From Betaproteobacteria bacterium (GTDB lineage Bacteria > Acidobacteriota > Terriglobia > Acidiferrales > UBA7541): a stretch of DNA of 64,000 nt. The notes under the pieces were generated by a model, which was not told the origin of the DNA, made no database searches, and worked only from the letters and a program-made list of their open reading frames with translations. The stretch's first letter is position 1; every line of letters starts with the position of its first letter. Made by a program: the position numbers and the translations under genes. The stretch covers positions 46,804-110,803 of the forward strand of contig CAJCHZ010000044.1 of the NCBI GenBank assembly GCA_903970165.1, in the 5' to 3' direction. This document shows, piece by piece, positions 34,444 to 44,414 of this stretch.

Positions 34444-36741
34444 ATGCCGGCCTCCGATTCTCGCATTGGTTCCACGGTTTCCCACTATCGCATCCTCGAA
34501 AAGCTTGGAGGCGGAGGCATGGGAGTCGTCTACAAGGCGGAAGACACGCGCCTCGGACGAGCCGTGGCGCTGAAATTTCTTCCTGACGATCTGGCGCACG
34601 ACGTGCAATCGCTGAGCCGCTTCCGCCGCGAAGCGCAGGCCGCCTCCGCGTTGAACCACCCCAACATTTGCACGATCTACGATATCGGCGACTACGATGG
34701 TAAGGCGTTCATCGCCATGGAGTTCCTCGACGGAAATACTCTCAAGCATAAAATCTCCGGGCGGCCGCTGGACATGGAGACGCTGCTGACGCTGGCAATC
34801 GAAATCGCGGATGCACTCGACGCGGCCCATGCCAAAGGCATCGTGCACCGCGACATCAAGCCGGCGAATATTTTTGTCACAGCACGCGGGCACGCCAAGA
34901 TTCTGGACTTCGGGCTCGCCAAGATGACTCTCGTAAAAGGCTCTGCGGAAGCCTGCTCGCGCGGAGCGAACGCGCATTCCAATATAACCATCGGTGTTCC
35001 CGCAGAAGACCTGACGAGTCCGGGAAGTTCGCTCGGCACGGTGGCCTATATGTCGCCGGAGCAGGCACGCGGCGAAGAACTGGAAGCGCGTACGGATTTG
35101 TTTTCGTTTGGCGTGGTGCTTTATGAGATGGCCACGGGCTCGTTGCCCTTTGCGGGAGAGACGTCGGCGGTCATTTTCAACCGCATCCTGAATGAAACGC
35201 CGGAGGCGATCTCGAAAGCCAATCCCAAAGCTCCGGCCGCTCTGGACCGCCTCGTTGCCAAGGCGCTGGAAAAAGATCGCGATCTGCGTAGCCAGAGCGC
35301 AGCGGAAGTTCGAGCGGACCTGAAGCGGCTGAAGCGTGACCTGGATTCGTCGAGCCGCGTGGATTCCGCCGGGCGTGGCGCGGGAGCCGCCGCGGCCACC
35401 GGCGCGTCTACGGGCAGGCAAGCAACGCCGCAGGCACCCAAGAAGAAGACTGTCGCCGTTCTCTATTTTGAAAATTTAAGCGGTGCGAAAGAAGACGAAT
35501 ATTTCCGCGACGGCATGACGGAAGACATCGTCACGGAACTGTCCAAGATCGCGCGGCTAGAAATTTTTCCGCGCTCGGAAATGCTGCAATTTCGCGACAA
35601 GCCGGTGACCGCGCCGCAAGTGGGAGAAAAGCTGGGAGCCATGTATGTGCTGGAAGGCTCGATACGGCGCGCAGGAAATCGCCTGCGTATCACGACACAA
35701 CTTGTCGAAAGCACAACAAGGCATTCGGTGTGGGCGGAACGCTACGACCGCCAGATGGAAGATGTGTTCGCCATTCAGGAGGAGATTTCACTCAGCATCG
35801 CCAAGGCTCTGGAGATCACCCTTTCGCCGCAGGAAGAAAAGGTCATCGCGAAGAAAGCGACCATCAATCCCCAGGCTTACGATTTTTTTCTGCGCGGACG
35901 GAATTACCTGCGGCAGCGGCAGTTTGAATATGCACTGGCGATGTACGAAGAGGCTGTCAAGCAGGATCCGAATTTTGCGCTGGCGTACGCGGGAATTGCG
36001 CACGTTTGGGGTGGCATGCATGAGTTTCGCAGCCCAGACCCGGCCTATGTCCAGAAGGGGCTGGTGGCCTGCGCTAAAGCCGAGTGGCTGGCTCCGGAAA
36101 TGCCGGATGTGCTCTCCGCGCGGGCCCGCATCCAGTACGCGCAGCAGCATTATGACGACGCCATCCAGCTGGCGCGGCGCGCCGTGGAAAAGCAGCCGGA
36201 ATGCGAAGGCGCGCACGACGTGCTGGGGCGCGCGTATTTTTCGTCGGGGCGCTATGCCGAGGCAGCCGAGCTGGCGGATAGTGCGCTGGAAATCGTAAGC
36301 AACGACTATAACGCGCTGGTTCCCCTGATCAACGCGTTCGAGAAGCTGGGGCGGATAGCGGATGCCGAGCGGTTGCGGCGGCGAGAGATGGAAGTGCTCG
36401 AGACGCAGTTACAGCGGTTTCCCGATGACGTGCGGGCGCGGATTTTGCTGGCGGCCGACCAGGCCAACCTGGGAAAGCCAGAGGAAGCCGTCATGCACAT
36501 AAAGATTGCGGTGGCCATGCGACCCACGGACGCGAATATTCTCTACAACGCGGCGTGTGCCTATGGGGTTTTGGAAATGAAAGCGGACGCGCTCGAAACC
36601 TTCCGGCGTGCTTTGGATGCTGGGTATTCAAATGCGAACTGGTGTATGAACGATCCTGATTTGAAGATTCTTCACAACGACCCGCAGTTTAAGATGCTCG
36701 TCGCGCAGGGCGCGCGCCGGCCCAGCCAACCGCCGGTTTGA
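34444..36741 (+). CDS. Ser/Thr protein kinase with TolB-like and TPR regions
   Basis: From ATG 34444 the protein has 765 residues. A full PknB-type kinase domain occupies about 15-290: [74 protein letters not shown] Ser/Ala linker follows. Then comes a region like the TolB N-terminal/FlgO type ([91 protein letters not shown]). TPR units run from about 480 to the end. There is no clear transmembrane helix, so it is probably cytoplasmic. The frame is open upstream into an integrase fragment, but kinase homology starts at [22 protein letters not shown]. Confidence 0.9.
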   Translation: MPASDSRIGSTVSHYRILEKLGGGGMGVVYKAEDTRLGRAVALKFLPDDLAHDVQSLSRFRREAQAASALNHPNICTIYDIGDYDGKAFIAMEFLDGNTLKHKISGRPLDMETLLTLAIEIADALDAAHAKGIVHRDIKPANIFVTARGHAKILDFGLAKMTLVKGSAEACSRGANAHSNITIGVPAEDLTSPGSSLGTVAYMSPEQARGEELEARTDLFSFGVVLYEMATGSLPFAGETSAVIFNRILNETPEAISKANPKAPAALDRLVAKALEKDRDLRSQSAAEVRADLKRLKRDLDSSSRVDSAGRGAGAAAATGASTGRQATPQAPKKKTVAVLYFENLSGAKEDEYFRDGMTEDIVTELSKIARLEIFPRSEMLQFRDKPVTAPQVGEKLGAMYVLEGSIRRAGNRLRITTQLVESTTRHSVWAERYDRQMEDVFAIQEEISLSIAKALEITLSPQEEKVIAKKATINPQAYDFFLRGRNYLRQRQFEYALAMYEEAVKQDPNFALAYAGIAHVWGGMHEFRSPDPAYVQKGLVACAKAEWLAPEMPDVLSARARIQYAQQHYDDAIQLARRAVEKQPECEGAHDVLGRAYFSSGRYAEAAELADSALEIVSNDYNALVPLINAFEKLGRIADAERLRRREMEVLETQLQRFPDDVRARILLAADQANLGKPEEAVMHIKIAVAMRPTDANILYNAACAYGVLEMKADALETFRRALDAGYSNANWCMNDPDLKILHNDPQFKMLVAQGARRPSQPPV

Positions 36742-36991
36742 GACCTTCTCCGGCGTTTGGCCGGGTATGAGGCGGGTAGCTAGAGCTACTTAGAAGGCAG
36801 CCCGACAGCCCGAAAACAGAGTTTTTCCAGCCGCTGCGCCAATCGGTCCCTGTTGACCCGCTTCTCCTTTATGTGTGCGTCATCCACGATGCCGTGAAGC
36901 CCGCTTTGACTGGTCGTCGGTCAGTTGTGAAGGTAGGGCTGCTCTGCTTTTAGCGGCGGAAAAAAGAGAACACACAAATCGCGGGGAAATC

Positions 36992-37531
36992 CTACGGTTG
37001 CAGGAAGCGCGAAGGTACGTTGTCGTCGCGGTCGAAGTGGACGTCATCGAAAGAAGCGGCTACACCGTACCAGCCGGGCATTGCGGCGGGTTCGACGCGG
37101 CTTACGCGCGCTTTTGTGGCGATCACGACGCTTCCGTGGCCCATGGGACGGCTGACCAAGACGATCTCCAGCTCAATCGTCGCTCCCATGGCGATTTCTT
37201 TGGGGCAGAGGAAGAATACTCCTGTCGAGCTAATGTCACGGGTGACGAGGGTTACGGGGAAGTCTTCGGCGATGGAATTTACGCCGCGTAATCGCAGTGG
37301 GAGTTTCAGGGTTGCGCGCGGGTATTCCCGCTGTTCGCTGTGAACGCCTACGGCGTGTGTGGGCACGCGCACGAAGCGGCGCGGCTGCCCCGGCTTAAGC
37401 AACGGCGTCACGCGCAGAGCAGGTATGCGCGCGGGCTCGACGGGCACCGGTTGTAGCAGCGGCGCGGCCTTCGCCCCAAGTGCTTGGTTTTCCGCCGATG
37501 GAATCGGCCTTGCGCGGTGTGTCGCGCCCAT
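36992..37531 (-). CDS. PilZ-domain protein
   Basis: About 179 residues. A Pro-rich N-terminal part (1-85) is followed by a PilZ domain: REYPRATLKLPLRLRG, TRDISSTGVFFLCPKEIAMGATIELEIVL, then ATKARVSRVEPAAMPGWYGVAASFDD. PilZ domains often bind cyclic di-GMP through R-x3-R and D-x-S-x2-G. Here DISSTG is present, but the Arg motif is only RFVRVP or REYPRA, so binding is uncertain. GAGG lies five bases before ATG 37531; an in-frame GTG at 37549 is the alternative start. Confidence 0.75.
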   Translation of the reverse strand: MGATHRARPIPSAENQALGAKAAPLLQPVPVEPARIPALRVTPLLKPGQPRRFVRVPTHAVGVHSEQREYPRATLKLPLRLRGVNSIAEDFPVTLVTRDISSTGVFFLCPKEIAMGATIELEIVLVSRPMGHGSVVIATKARVSRVEPAAMPGWYGVAASFDDVHFDRDDNVPSRFLQP

Positions 37532-37544
37532 CACGCCCTCAGAG

Positions 37545-37558
37545 AACACTTACAAAAA
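37545..37558 (-). repeat. Partial copy of the TTTTTGTAAGTGTT repeat, in a gene-free stretch
   Basis: On the minus strand this 14-base string matches the start of the repeats at 24309 and 51134. It lies just before the PilZ gene. The gap 37532-37855 otherwise shows only a direct repeat of AATTCCACTTCG (two copies near 37590-37618) and nothing coding. Confidence 0.45.
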
Positions 37559-37855
37559 TGCCAATTCAGTGCTGCCAAAACCGGGCCCAATTCCACTTCG
37601 TTACCAAATTCCACTTCGGATAAAGGTTGGTGCGGCCCCCAGACTCAGATGAATGGGTGGATAAAATGCCATCGTAAGGCGTACGCGTCAACCTGTGGGA
37701 AACCGCCCAAACGCCCGAAGTGTCTTAAACTAAAACACTTGGTTATAGTACCCCATCTCGTAACGCCGTCACTCCACGCATTGTGAATATTTGCCAATAT
37801 GGCGCTCGACCGTTTGTCCCCGTTCCCTTAGCCTAAGTTGCTCAGGCTGCACTGA

Positions 37856-38836
37856 ATGTTCTCTCCCAAAGCGGCAAAAACCGATACTCGCGACGCCGAG
37901 AAACGCGATGCCCTGATTCTCATCCTCGCATTCGCCGCGGTTTATATAATTTGGGGTTCCACTTACCTTGCCATTTCGATAGGAATCGAGTCTTTTCCGC
38001 CGCTGACGCTTGCCGCCTTGCGTCATCTGACAGCGGGACTGTTGCTGTTTCCCATACTGCGCTGGAAGACCGGCGTCCGGCCAACGCGCACGCAGTGGCT
38101 CACTGCCACGATTACCGGATTGTTGCTGATGCTGATGGGAAACGGAGGCGTCTGCCTTGCGGAACGCACCGTTCCGACGGGCGTGGCGGCTCTGCTGGTG
38201 GCTATGGTGTCTTTCTGGATGGTCGTATTCGATTGGCTCCGGCCGGGAGGAGCGCGACCAGGGCCCAGAGTCATTGCCAGCCTGGTTATGGGCTTTAGCG
38301 GTCTGGCGCTGCTTGTGGGGCCAGCGCATCTGGGAGGCTCGGATCGCGTTGATCTGACCGGCGCGGGGATTCTGGTCGTCGGTTCGTTTTGCTGGGCTTG
38401 GGGGTCCATCTATTCGAAACACAACGACCTGACGAGTTCGCCTATGCTCGGGGTGGCCATGCAGAGTCTCGTCGGCGGATCAGCGCTTTGGATCGTGGCG
38501 TTTCTCTCCGGGGAGGTGCATCAGGTGCACTTTGCGGCCATATCGCTCCGCTCCTGGCTCGCGGTGGCTTATCTCATCGTGTTTGGATCGGGGATCGGCT
38601 TTACCGCTTATGTGTTTATCCTGAAAAAGAGCTCCGCGGCGCGGGTGGGGACGTATGCGTTCGTCAACCCGGTGGTAGCCCTTATTCTAGGATGGATTGG
38701 CGCGGGGGAAACGATCACACTGCGGACGGCGCTTGCGGCTGCGGTCATTCTTACGGCGGTTCTTCTCGTCATCACCGCGCCGCACAAGAATCCAGCCGAT
38801 GCGGCGGAAGTCGTGCCTACGCCAGGCGAGGCGTGA
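37856..38836 (+). CDS. EamA/DMT-superfamily transporter
   Basis: A 326-residue inner-membrane protein with ten hydrophobic helices in two EamA halves. The N-terminal half has IILAF-like VYIIWGSTYLAISIGIESFPPLTLAALRHLTAGLLL, and the C-terminal half ends YAFVNPVVALILGWIGAGETIT, the classic EamA signature. It resembles YedA/RhtA-type exporters. The substrate (amino acid or metabolite) cannot be read. It stands alone, with a palindrome 20 bases after the stop. Confidence 0.9.
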   Translation: MFSPKAAKTDTRDAEKRDALILILAFAAVYIIWGSTYLAISIGIESFPPLTLAALRHLTAGLLLFPILRWKTGVRPTRTQWLTATITGLLLMLMGNGGVCLAERTVPTGVAALLVAMVSFWMVVFDWLRPGGARPGPRVIASLVMGFSGLALLVGPAHLGGSDRVDLTGAGILVVGSFCWAWGSIYSKHNDLTSSPMLGVAMQSLVGGSALWIVAFLSGEVHQVHFAAISLRSWLAVAYLIVFGSGIGFTAYVFILKKSSAARVGTYAFVNPVVALILGWIGAGETITLRTALAAAVILTAVLLVITAPHKNPADAAEVVPTPGEA

Positions 38837-38855
38837 ATATCTTTTAGTAGTAGGC

Positions 38856-38871
38856 GCGCAGCACGCTGCGC
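38856..38871 (+). terminator. Palindrome after the EamA gene
   Basis: GCGCAGC-AC-GCTGCGC is a perfect seven-base stem with a two-base loop. There is no T-run, so termination is uncertain. It may be another of the small dispersed palindromes. Confidence 0.35.
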
Positions 38872-39011
38872 ACCTGCATCGCTCAAGCGTGCTGTTTGCC
38901 TGTTTTTTCTTTTCGCATAGCGCCTGTTGCCCTTCAAAAAGCTCTGATCAAATCCACTTTGGCGCGCCTTTCCGGATAGATTTGATTTATGGGCTGCGCT
39001 ATTTTCGTAGT

Positions 39012-40115
39012 ATGGAAACGATGAACAAAGTAAGAGCGAATGCGGGCGCGGCTGCTTCCGCGCAAGTCTCGCCGCGCAAGGCGGCGCAATACTGGCGCGC
39101 CACGCTTCAGCGAGATGCTCGTGCAGACGGCCAGTTCGTTTTGGCCGTGCGTTCGACACACATCTACTGCAGGCCATCCTGCCCCGCGCGGCGGCCGTTG
39201 CGGCGCAATGTTGTTTTCTTTCGCACGCGCGAAGAAGCCGAAAAACAAGGCTATCGCGCTTGCCTGCGCTGCCGTCCTGATGAAATTTCGGCTTCTGCGG
39301 CGCTGGTTGCGCGCGCGGCAAAATATCTTGCGCAATCGGGCGAAGAAGGCGTGCGCCTCTCCGCGGTTGCACTCGAGCTGAATACAAACGCTGCTACGCT
39401 GCGGCGCGCCGTGCGGCAAGTGACCGGCCTTGCGCCTCGCGAGCTCGCTGAAGCTTTACGAGTGAAGCGCTTTAAGAGCCTGCTTCGCGGTGGAAAAAAT
39501 ATTACCGACGCGCTTTACGAAACCGGCTACGGCTCATCGAGCCGCGTCTACGAACGCAGCAACGCGCAGCTCGGAATGACCCCGGCAACTTATCGAAAGG
39601 GAGGAAAAGGCATGAAAATCGAATATACGATCGCAAAATCGCCGCTCGGAAAAATTCTGGTTGCGGCCACGGAGCGCGGCGTTTCCGCGGTTTATTTGGG
39701 GGACACGCCAAGCAAACTCGTCGCAGAATTGCGAGATGAATATCCGCGCGCGGAAATCTCGCCCGCGGCTGCCGGTGTACAGCGATGGGTCAGCGAAATT
39801 GTCCAGCGCATAGAAGGCAAGCCTGCGCAGGTGGATCTGCCCCTCGACTTGCAAGCCACGGCATTCCAGCGCCGCGTCTGGCAGGAACTGCAGCGCATCC
39901 CACGCGGCGCCACGCGCACCTATTCGCAGGTTGCCCGCGCACTCGGAAACCCCAAAGCCGTGCGTGCCGTGGCCCGCGCCTGCGCCACAAATCCAGTCTC
40001 GATCGTGGTGCCATGCCATCGGGTGGTTCGTCAGGACGGAAACCTGGCCGGCTACCGATGGGGGCTTTCGCGCAAGGAACAACTTCTTGCGACCGAACGC
40101 GCGTCTGCCGATTGA
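39012..40115 (+). CDS. ada: Bifunctional regulator / O6-methylguanine-DNA methyltransferase Ada
   Basis: Ada repairs methylphosphotriesters and O6-methylguanine and switches on the adaptive response. The N-terminal zinc site is Cys53, Cys57, Cys84 and Cys87 (IYCRPSCPARRP, YRACLRCRP); one of the first two is the triester acceptor. An AraC-type helix-turn-helix follows (LNTNAATLRRAVRQVTGLAPRELAEALRVKRFKSLL, ITDALYETGYGSSSRVYERSNAQLGMTPATYRKGG). The C-terminal methyltransferase has the acceptor Cys335 in PVSIVVPCHRVV. ATG 39012 is chosen because the open frame upstream of it has no family likeness. The usual length is about 355; here it is 367. Confidence 0.95.
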   Translation: METMNKVRANAGAAASAQVSPRKAAQYWRATLQRDARADGQFVLAVRSTHIYCRPSCPARRPLRRNVVFFRTREEAEKQGYRACLRCRPDEISASAALVARAAKYLAQSGEEGVRLSAVALELNTNAATLRRAVRQVTGLAPRELAEALRVKRFKSLLRGGKNITDALYETGYGSSSRVYERSNAQLGMTPATYRKGGKGMKIEYTIAKSPLGKILVAATERGVSAVYLGDTPSKLVAELRDEYPRAEISPAAAGVQRWVSEIVQRIEGKPAQVDLPLDLQATAFQRRVWQELQRIPRGATRTYSQVARALGNPKAVRAVARACATNPVSIVVPCHRVVRQDGNLAGYRWGLSRKEQLLATERASAD

Positions 40116-40133
40116 CCTGCAAATCCTGCTGAA

Positions 40134-40835
40134 TTAAGCGTGGGGTTTTTCGCGCGTCGTGTCTTTGGGCCAGTCCTGCTTGAACTTGGATTCGTTGATC
40201 TTCAGGTTTTTCATCGCGTTCGAGTAGTGAAACTGGATATAGTCGCCCGAGCCGGCTTCGTAGAACTTTTGCTGGATGGGAAGCCACTTGGATTCGTCAA
40301 TCCACATCTGAATTTTCGTGATCTGGCTACGAACGGAGTCGGACTTCGGAGTCAGCTCGAGCACCGCGGCTTTCTTGTTGTCGAGATCCTCTTCGCCAGT
40401 AAACGTTACGAGGTAGCTTTTCTTGAGGTCTTCGCTCTTGGTGCCGAATCCCAGGCGGACATACTGGTCAATCATGGCGCGGTTTCTGCCGAGGTCGTAT
40501 TCTTCGACGCGCTTGATTTTGGGGTTATAGAGAAACAGGGAATCGCCGGTACGCAGAATTGTGCGCGGCTCGGGCTTGGTGATTTCAATGCGCATTTTCT
40601 GATCGTGCCGGACGAAAATCTGCCCGGTTTCGACCGAGGTGTCTTTCACTACCGCTGTGTATTTCGTGTTTTCAATGTCCGCGGTGAGGCTACGAAAATC
40701 TTTGGCCGATCGGTCCATCATGGCGAGGACGCTTTCGGTGGTCAACTTCCCGGCTGTTTGCGTGCGGCTCGCGGGCGCACAGAGAACTACGGCGCCAATC
40801 CCCAGAACGAGTAAAGCAACCTGACGTCTCAGCAA
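40134..40835 (-). CDS. LolA-like periplasmic carrier protein
   Basis: A 233-residue protein with a signal peptide (RRQVALLVLGIGAVVLCAPASRTQT). The LolA-type beta-barrel half follows: VLAMMDRSAKDFRSLTADIENTKYTAVVKDTSVETGQIFVRHDQKMRIEITKPEPRTILRTGDSLFLYNPKIKRVEEYDL, LELTPKSDSVRSQITKIQMWIDESKWLPIQQKFYE. LolA carries lipoproteins from the LolCDE complex to the outer membrane. It is the last gene of a minus-strand run that also has an FtsX-type permease, a LolD-type ATPase and a lipoprotein, so a lipoprotein-sorting role is well supported. It could also carry other lipids. Confidence 0.82.
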   Translation of the reverse strand: MLRRQVALLVLGIGAVVLCAPASRTQTAGKLTTESVLAMMDRSAKDFRSLTADIENTKYTAVVKDTSVETGQIFVRHDQKMRIEITKPEPRTILRTGDSLFLYNPKIKRVEEYDLGRNRAMIDQYVRLGFGTKSEDLKKSYLVTFTGEEDLDNKKAAVLELTPKSDSVRSQITKIQMWIDESKWLPIQQKFYEAGSGDYIQFHYSNAMKNLKINESKFKQDWPKDTTREKPHA

Positions 40836-41015
40836 TAGAAACCCCTGTTCATAGTCAAACTCTTGTCATGCCGGGTGCGTTCAAATCCTAGCATATAGGT
40901 AGAGATGCAAGAACGCTGCGCTGCGTTTCCGCTGATTGGAACGGCCCCGCCAGAAGACGCACGCTCGGCGAATGGCGCTGGCCGCTTTTGCTCCAGAAGC
41001 GTAGTTCCCTTGCAG

Positions 41016-41408
41016 CTAATGGTGAATTTCCACCTGGTAAGCGATCACCGTTCCATCCGCGTCGCGCACCGGCTCAATGTTGGCGATGGTGAAGCGCTTG
41101 TTGTGAAGATCCGGGAGCGACTTTTGCAGGGCGTTATGGAGCTCATTTTCGAGCGCAGGCGTCTGCGCGGGAGGCGCGAGGATGCGGGTATCCACACGGT
41201 AAGTGTCGGTTCCACCTTCGCTCTTGAGCAGCACGACTTGCCCCGGAGTGTTTGCCGGAAGGCCCATCTGGGGCTGGTCGTGGAACCAGGCGCGGGGCGT
41301 AAGCAATACAAAAACAAGAATCAACCCTACCGCGAGGTCGTACTGCCAGGTGCCGCGCTCGTAGGCCCAGAAAAACGTCTTCGATAAGATTTGTCCGAGG
41401 CTGGCCAT
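41016..41408 (-). CDS. Small membrane protein in the Lol-like operon, unknown
   Basis: About 130 residues. [42 protein letters not shown] gives one membrane helix with a short cytoplasmic start. A periplasmic domain of about 85 residues follows, with [22 protein letters not shown] and [23 protein letters not shown] do not recognise the family. It starts one base after the ABC ATPase stop and is followed, after 180 bases, by the LolA-like gene. The tight spacing suggests it works with the transporter. An upstream ATG at 41435 overlaps the ATPase gene. Confidence 0.7.
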   Translation of the reverse strand: MASLGQILSKTFFWAYERGTWQYDLAVGLILVFVLLTPRAWFHDQPQMGLPANTPGQVVLLKSEGGTDTYRVDTRILAPPAQTPALENELHNALQKSLPDLHNKRFTIANIEPVRDADGTVIAYQVEIHH

Positions 41409-41409
41409 T

Positions 41410-42156
<747 letters not shown>

Positions 42157-42258
42157 CTGTGCCTAGCCGCGGCGACGGTCTGCGGCTAAAATCCCCTTTC
42201 TCTAATGGCTGCGTTCTTCCCTCTACTGAGCGGCCGGCGGGGAGTTTTCATCCGTCCT

Positions 42259-43359
42259 TTAATCGTAGGACAGCGCTTCTACCGCATCCTTTCGGCTGGC
42301 TATCCACGCTGGGTAACTCGCGCCGAGCATCGCACCGAGCAAGGCGATTCCCCCGGCGCGCAAAATCCACGGCCAGGTAATGAGAATGGAAAGAGTGGGG
42401 AAGCCGGCGAGAAAGGCGGCGCGCGCCAAATAGCTCAGGCCAATTCCCGCGAGAATCCCAATAAGGCAAAGCCCAGCCGATTCCGTCAACAGAGCGCGAA
42501 CGATAAAGGCGCGCCCTGCTCCTAGCGATTTCAGCACGCCGATATCGCGAGTGCGCTCGATCACGGTGGTGTACATGGTCAAAAAAACCACCAGCAGGCC
42601 GATGGTGACGGCGAGCCAGATCATCACGTTAATAAAAGTCTGCAAGCCGGGAATGTTCGTCGAGGTCATCAAAGATAGGAACGCGCTGAGCGGTCGAATG
42701 GTGTAACCCGGAATAAGCTGGCGGGCCTCCGCCATGACGTCTTCCGTGTGCTCGGGCCTGGTGCACTTGATCAGGAAAATAGAGGCTTTGTCGTGCGCCC
42801 CGACAAGATCCTGAAGCGTGGTGAGCGGGACAAAGAGCCGGGCGCCTTTTCCGTGTTCGATGATGGCCGCGACGTGCCAGTCGTGATTCAGCAGGTTGAA
42901 AGTGTCTCCCGGTTTGAGATTTTTTGCTTTTGCGGCCCAGTCGTCCACGAGAATGTCATCCGGACCTTCGAGATCGTGGCCTTCGAGGAAAACGAATCCG
43001 CTGGAGACGGCGCGAAAACTCTCCGGCTCGATCCCCCAGATGGTGTCCACCGACCCCGAGGAATTGAACTGAAGCAATGCCGGAGCGGTGGCCTGGACGT
43101 ACTTCAGCTCGGCAAGTTTTTCCCCGATTTTTGTGGGCATGGGCGAGCCGCTGAAATTGATCAGGATGGATGCCGCCGGCGGCTGCACCATAATATCCGC
43201 CCCGATGCCTTCGATTCGTTTGGCGGTTTCCGAGAGCATTCCCGATGTCAGGCCAACGATCAACACGATCAACGCCACTTCTACTCCGACAGCGAGGACG
43301 CCGATGAGAGTACGGAGCGGGCGATGGATGAGATTGCGTACCACCAGTTCGCCCATCAT
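42259..43359 (-). CDS. FtsX-type ABC permease (LolC/E or MacB-like)
   Basis: A 366-residue membrane protein. One helix follows the N-terminal LVVRNLIHRPLRTLIGVLAVGVEVALIVLIVGLTSGM. A periplasmic domain follows (about 45-240). Three helices lie at the end (MIWLAVTIGLLVVFLTMYTTVIERTRDIGVLKSLGAGRAFIVRALLTESAGLCLIGILAGIGLSYLARAAFLAGFP). This is the FtsX layout, with the coupling motif RTRDIGVLKSLGA. Only one permease is present, so a homodimer is likely. Its ATG overlaps the lipoprotein stop by 4 bases (43356-43359). Confidence 0.92.
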   Translation of the reverse strand: MMGELVVRNLIHRPLRTLIGVLAVGVEVALIVLIVGLTSGMLSETAKRIEGIGADIMVQPPAASILINFSGSPMPTKIGEKLAELKYVQATAPALLQFNSSGSVDTIWGIEPESFRAVSSGFVFLEGHDLEGPDDILVDDWAAKAKNLKPGDTFNLLNHDWHVAAIIEHGKGARLFVPLTTLQDLVGAHDKASIFLIKCTRPEHTEDVMAEARQLIPGYTIRPLSAFLSLMTSTNIPGLQTFINVMIWLAVTIGLLVVFLTMYTTVIERTRDIGVLKSLGAGRAFIVRALLTESAGLCLIGILAGIGLSYLARAAFLAGFPTLSILITWPWILRAGGIALLGAMLGASYPAWIASRKDAVEALSYD

Positions 43360-44255
43360 GGTTTTTTTTTCTCCGCATCATCGCCGACGTGAACTAATTC
43401 CGAGCCCGCGGGTTGCTCGAGTCTAAAGCGGTCAGCCGGAATGTCTTCGTTCAGCACCAGCTTGGTCACCTGCAAGTTCAAATGGTAATCGTCATGCGGC
43501 CGGTCGATTTGAATGGCGAACGGGAACGAAGAGAAACTCAACGGAGTTCCTTCTTGGTCCGCTACAAGAGGTCTCCAGTCCGAGAAACGCACGTCGGAGA
43601 GCAGCGCGCCTTTCGGGCCGAATTCTTGCAATCTCACGATTTGCAGATTGGCCCGGTCAAACCAGATTTTGCGCAATAGTTCCCGCTCGCGGCCCCCACG
43701 CAAAACGGTCAGAATATAGTACCTTGCCTGCTCGTCGTTGAACTCCTCAAAAAGCACTTCTTCTTCCTTGCGGATTTCGCTCCAGAGGAGAGCGTCCAGC
43801 AAATGCTGCGGGCGGAGGTTTTCGATTGGATTTTTGCTGTTGCGGTCCATGCCGATCGGGCCGACCAGGAATTTGTTTTTGGAGGGGATCGAGACGCGAA
43901 ACGTGTCGGTATCGCTCGTCATATCGAAAACCGTTTTGCCGATGACGGGCGCCTGCCCAATCATGCGCACATAGGCGGGCCGCTCCGCGAGCAGAAAAGC
44001 TTTCACTTCGTGATAGTCCTCGATGACGCCGCTGTACTTTGAACCGGCGGTAGGCTTCAGCTCGACGGTCATGTTCAGGCTCTTGACGCCCTTGGCTATG
44101 GCATTGTATTTATCGAGCAGGTCCTCTTTGGTGGCGTCCAGAGCCACGGCTCTTTGCGTCGGAGCGACCTTTTGCGTTTCCTTGATGGCGCCACCGCACC
44201 CGCAAGAAAGAGCCGCCAGTGTCACCAAAAATGTGCACGCCAACCTGCTCTGCAT
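43356..44255 (-). CDS. Outer-membrane-type lipoprotein with LolA/LolB-like domain
   Basis: From ATG 44255 there is a lipoprotein signal: MQSRLACTFLVTLAALSCGCGG, with the likely acylated Cys in LSC or CGC. The 299-residue protein then shows a beta-rich domain (NMTVELKPTAGSKYSGVIEDYHEVKAFLLAERPAYVRMIGQAPVIGKTVFDMTSDTDTFRVSIPSKNKFLVG) and IWFDRANLQIVRLQEFGPKG. This is like the LolB/DUF4292 kind of LolA-fold lipoproteins. An in-frame start 40 codons upstream has no signal features. It leads the operon, which suggests it is the acceptor at the outer membrane. The family call is moderate. Confidence 0.7.
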   Translation of the reverse strand: MQSRLACTFLVTLAALSCGCGGAIKETQKVAPTQRAVALDATKEDLLDKYNAIAKGVKSLNMTVELKPTAGSKYSGVIEDYHEVKAFLLAERPAYVRMIGQAPVIGKTVFDMTSDTDTFRVSIPSKNKFLVGPIGMDRNSKNPIENLRPQHLLDALLWSEIRKEEEVLFEEFNDEQARYYILTVLRGGRERELLRKIWFDRANLQIVRLQEFGPKGALLSDVRFSDWRPLVADQEGTPLSFSSFPFAIQIDRPHDDYHLNLQVTKLVLNEDIPADRFRLEQPAGSELVHVGDDAEKKKP

Positions 44256-44414
44256 CAGTCGTTCCGAACCTTTCTGATAAACAATGCAATCCTGCAACCA
44301 CATGCAAACGCGTACATTGGCTGCATATCTCATTATGACAGCGAGGATAGCAAACAGACAAAAATCGAGGAGCAAGGTAGGTAAGGAGCAGGCAGGGTAG
44401 AGCAGGCAGGGGGC

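Noticed and set aside
37769..38422. A 217-codon minus-strand open frame over the EamA gene
   Set aside because: The plus-strand EamA topology and signature are clear; the minus frame is His/Gln/Arg-rich noise.
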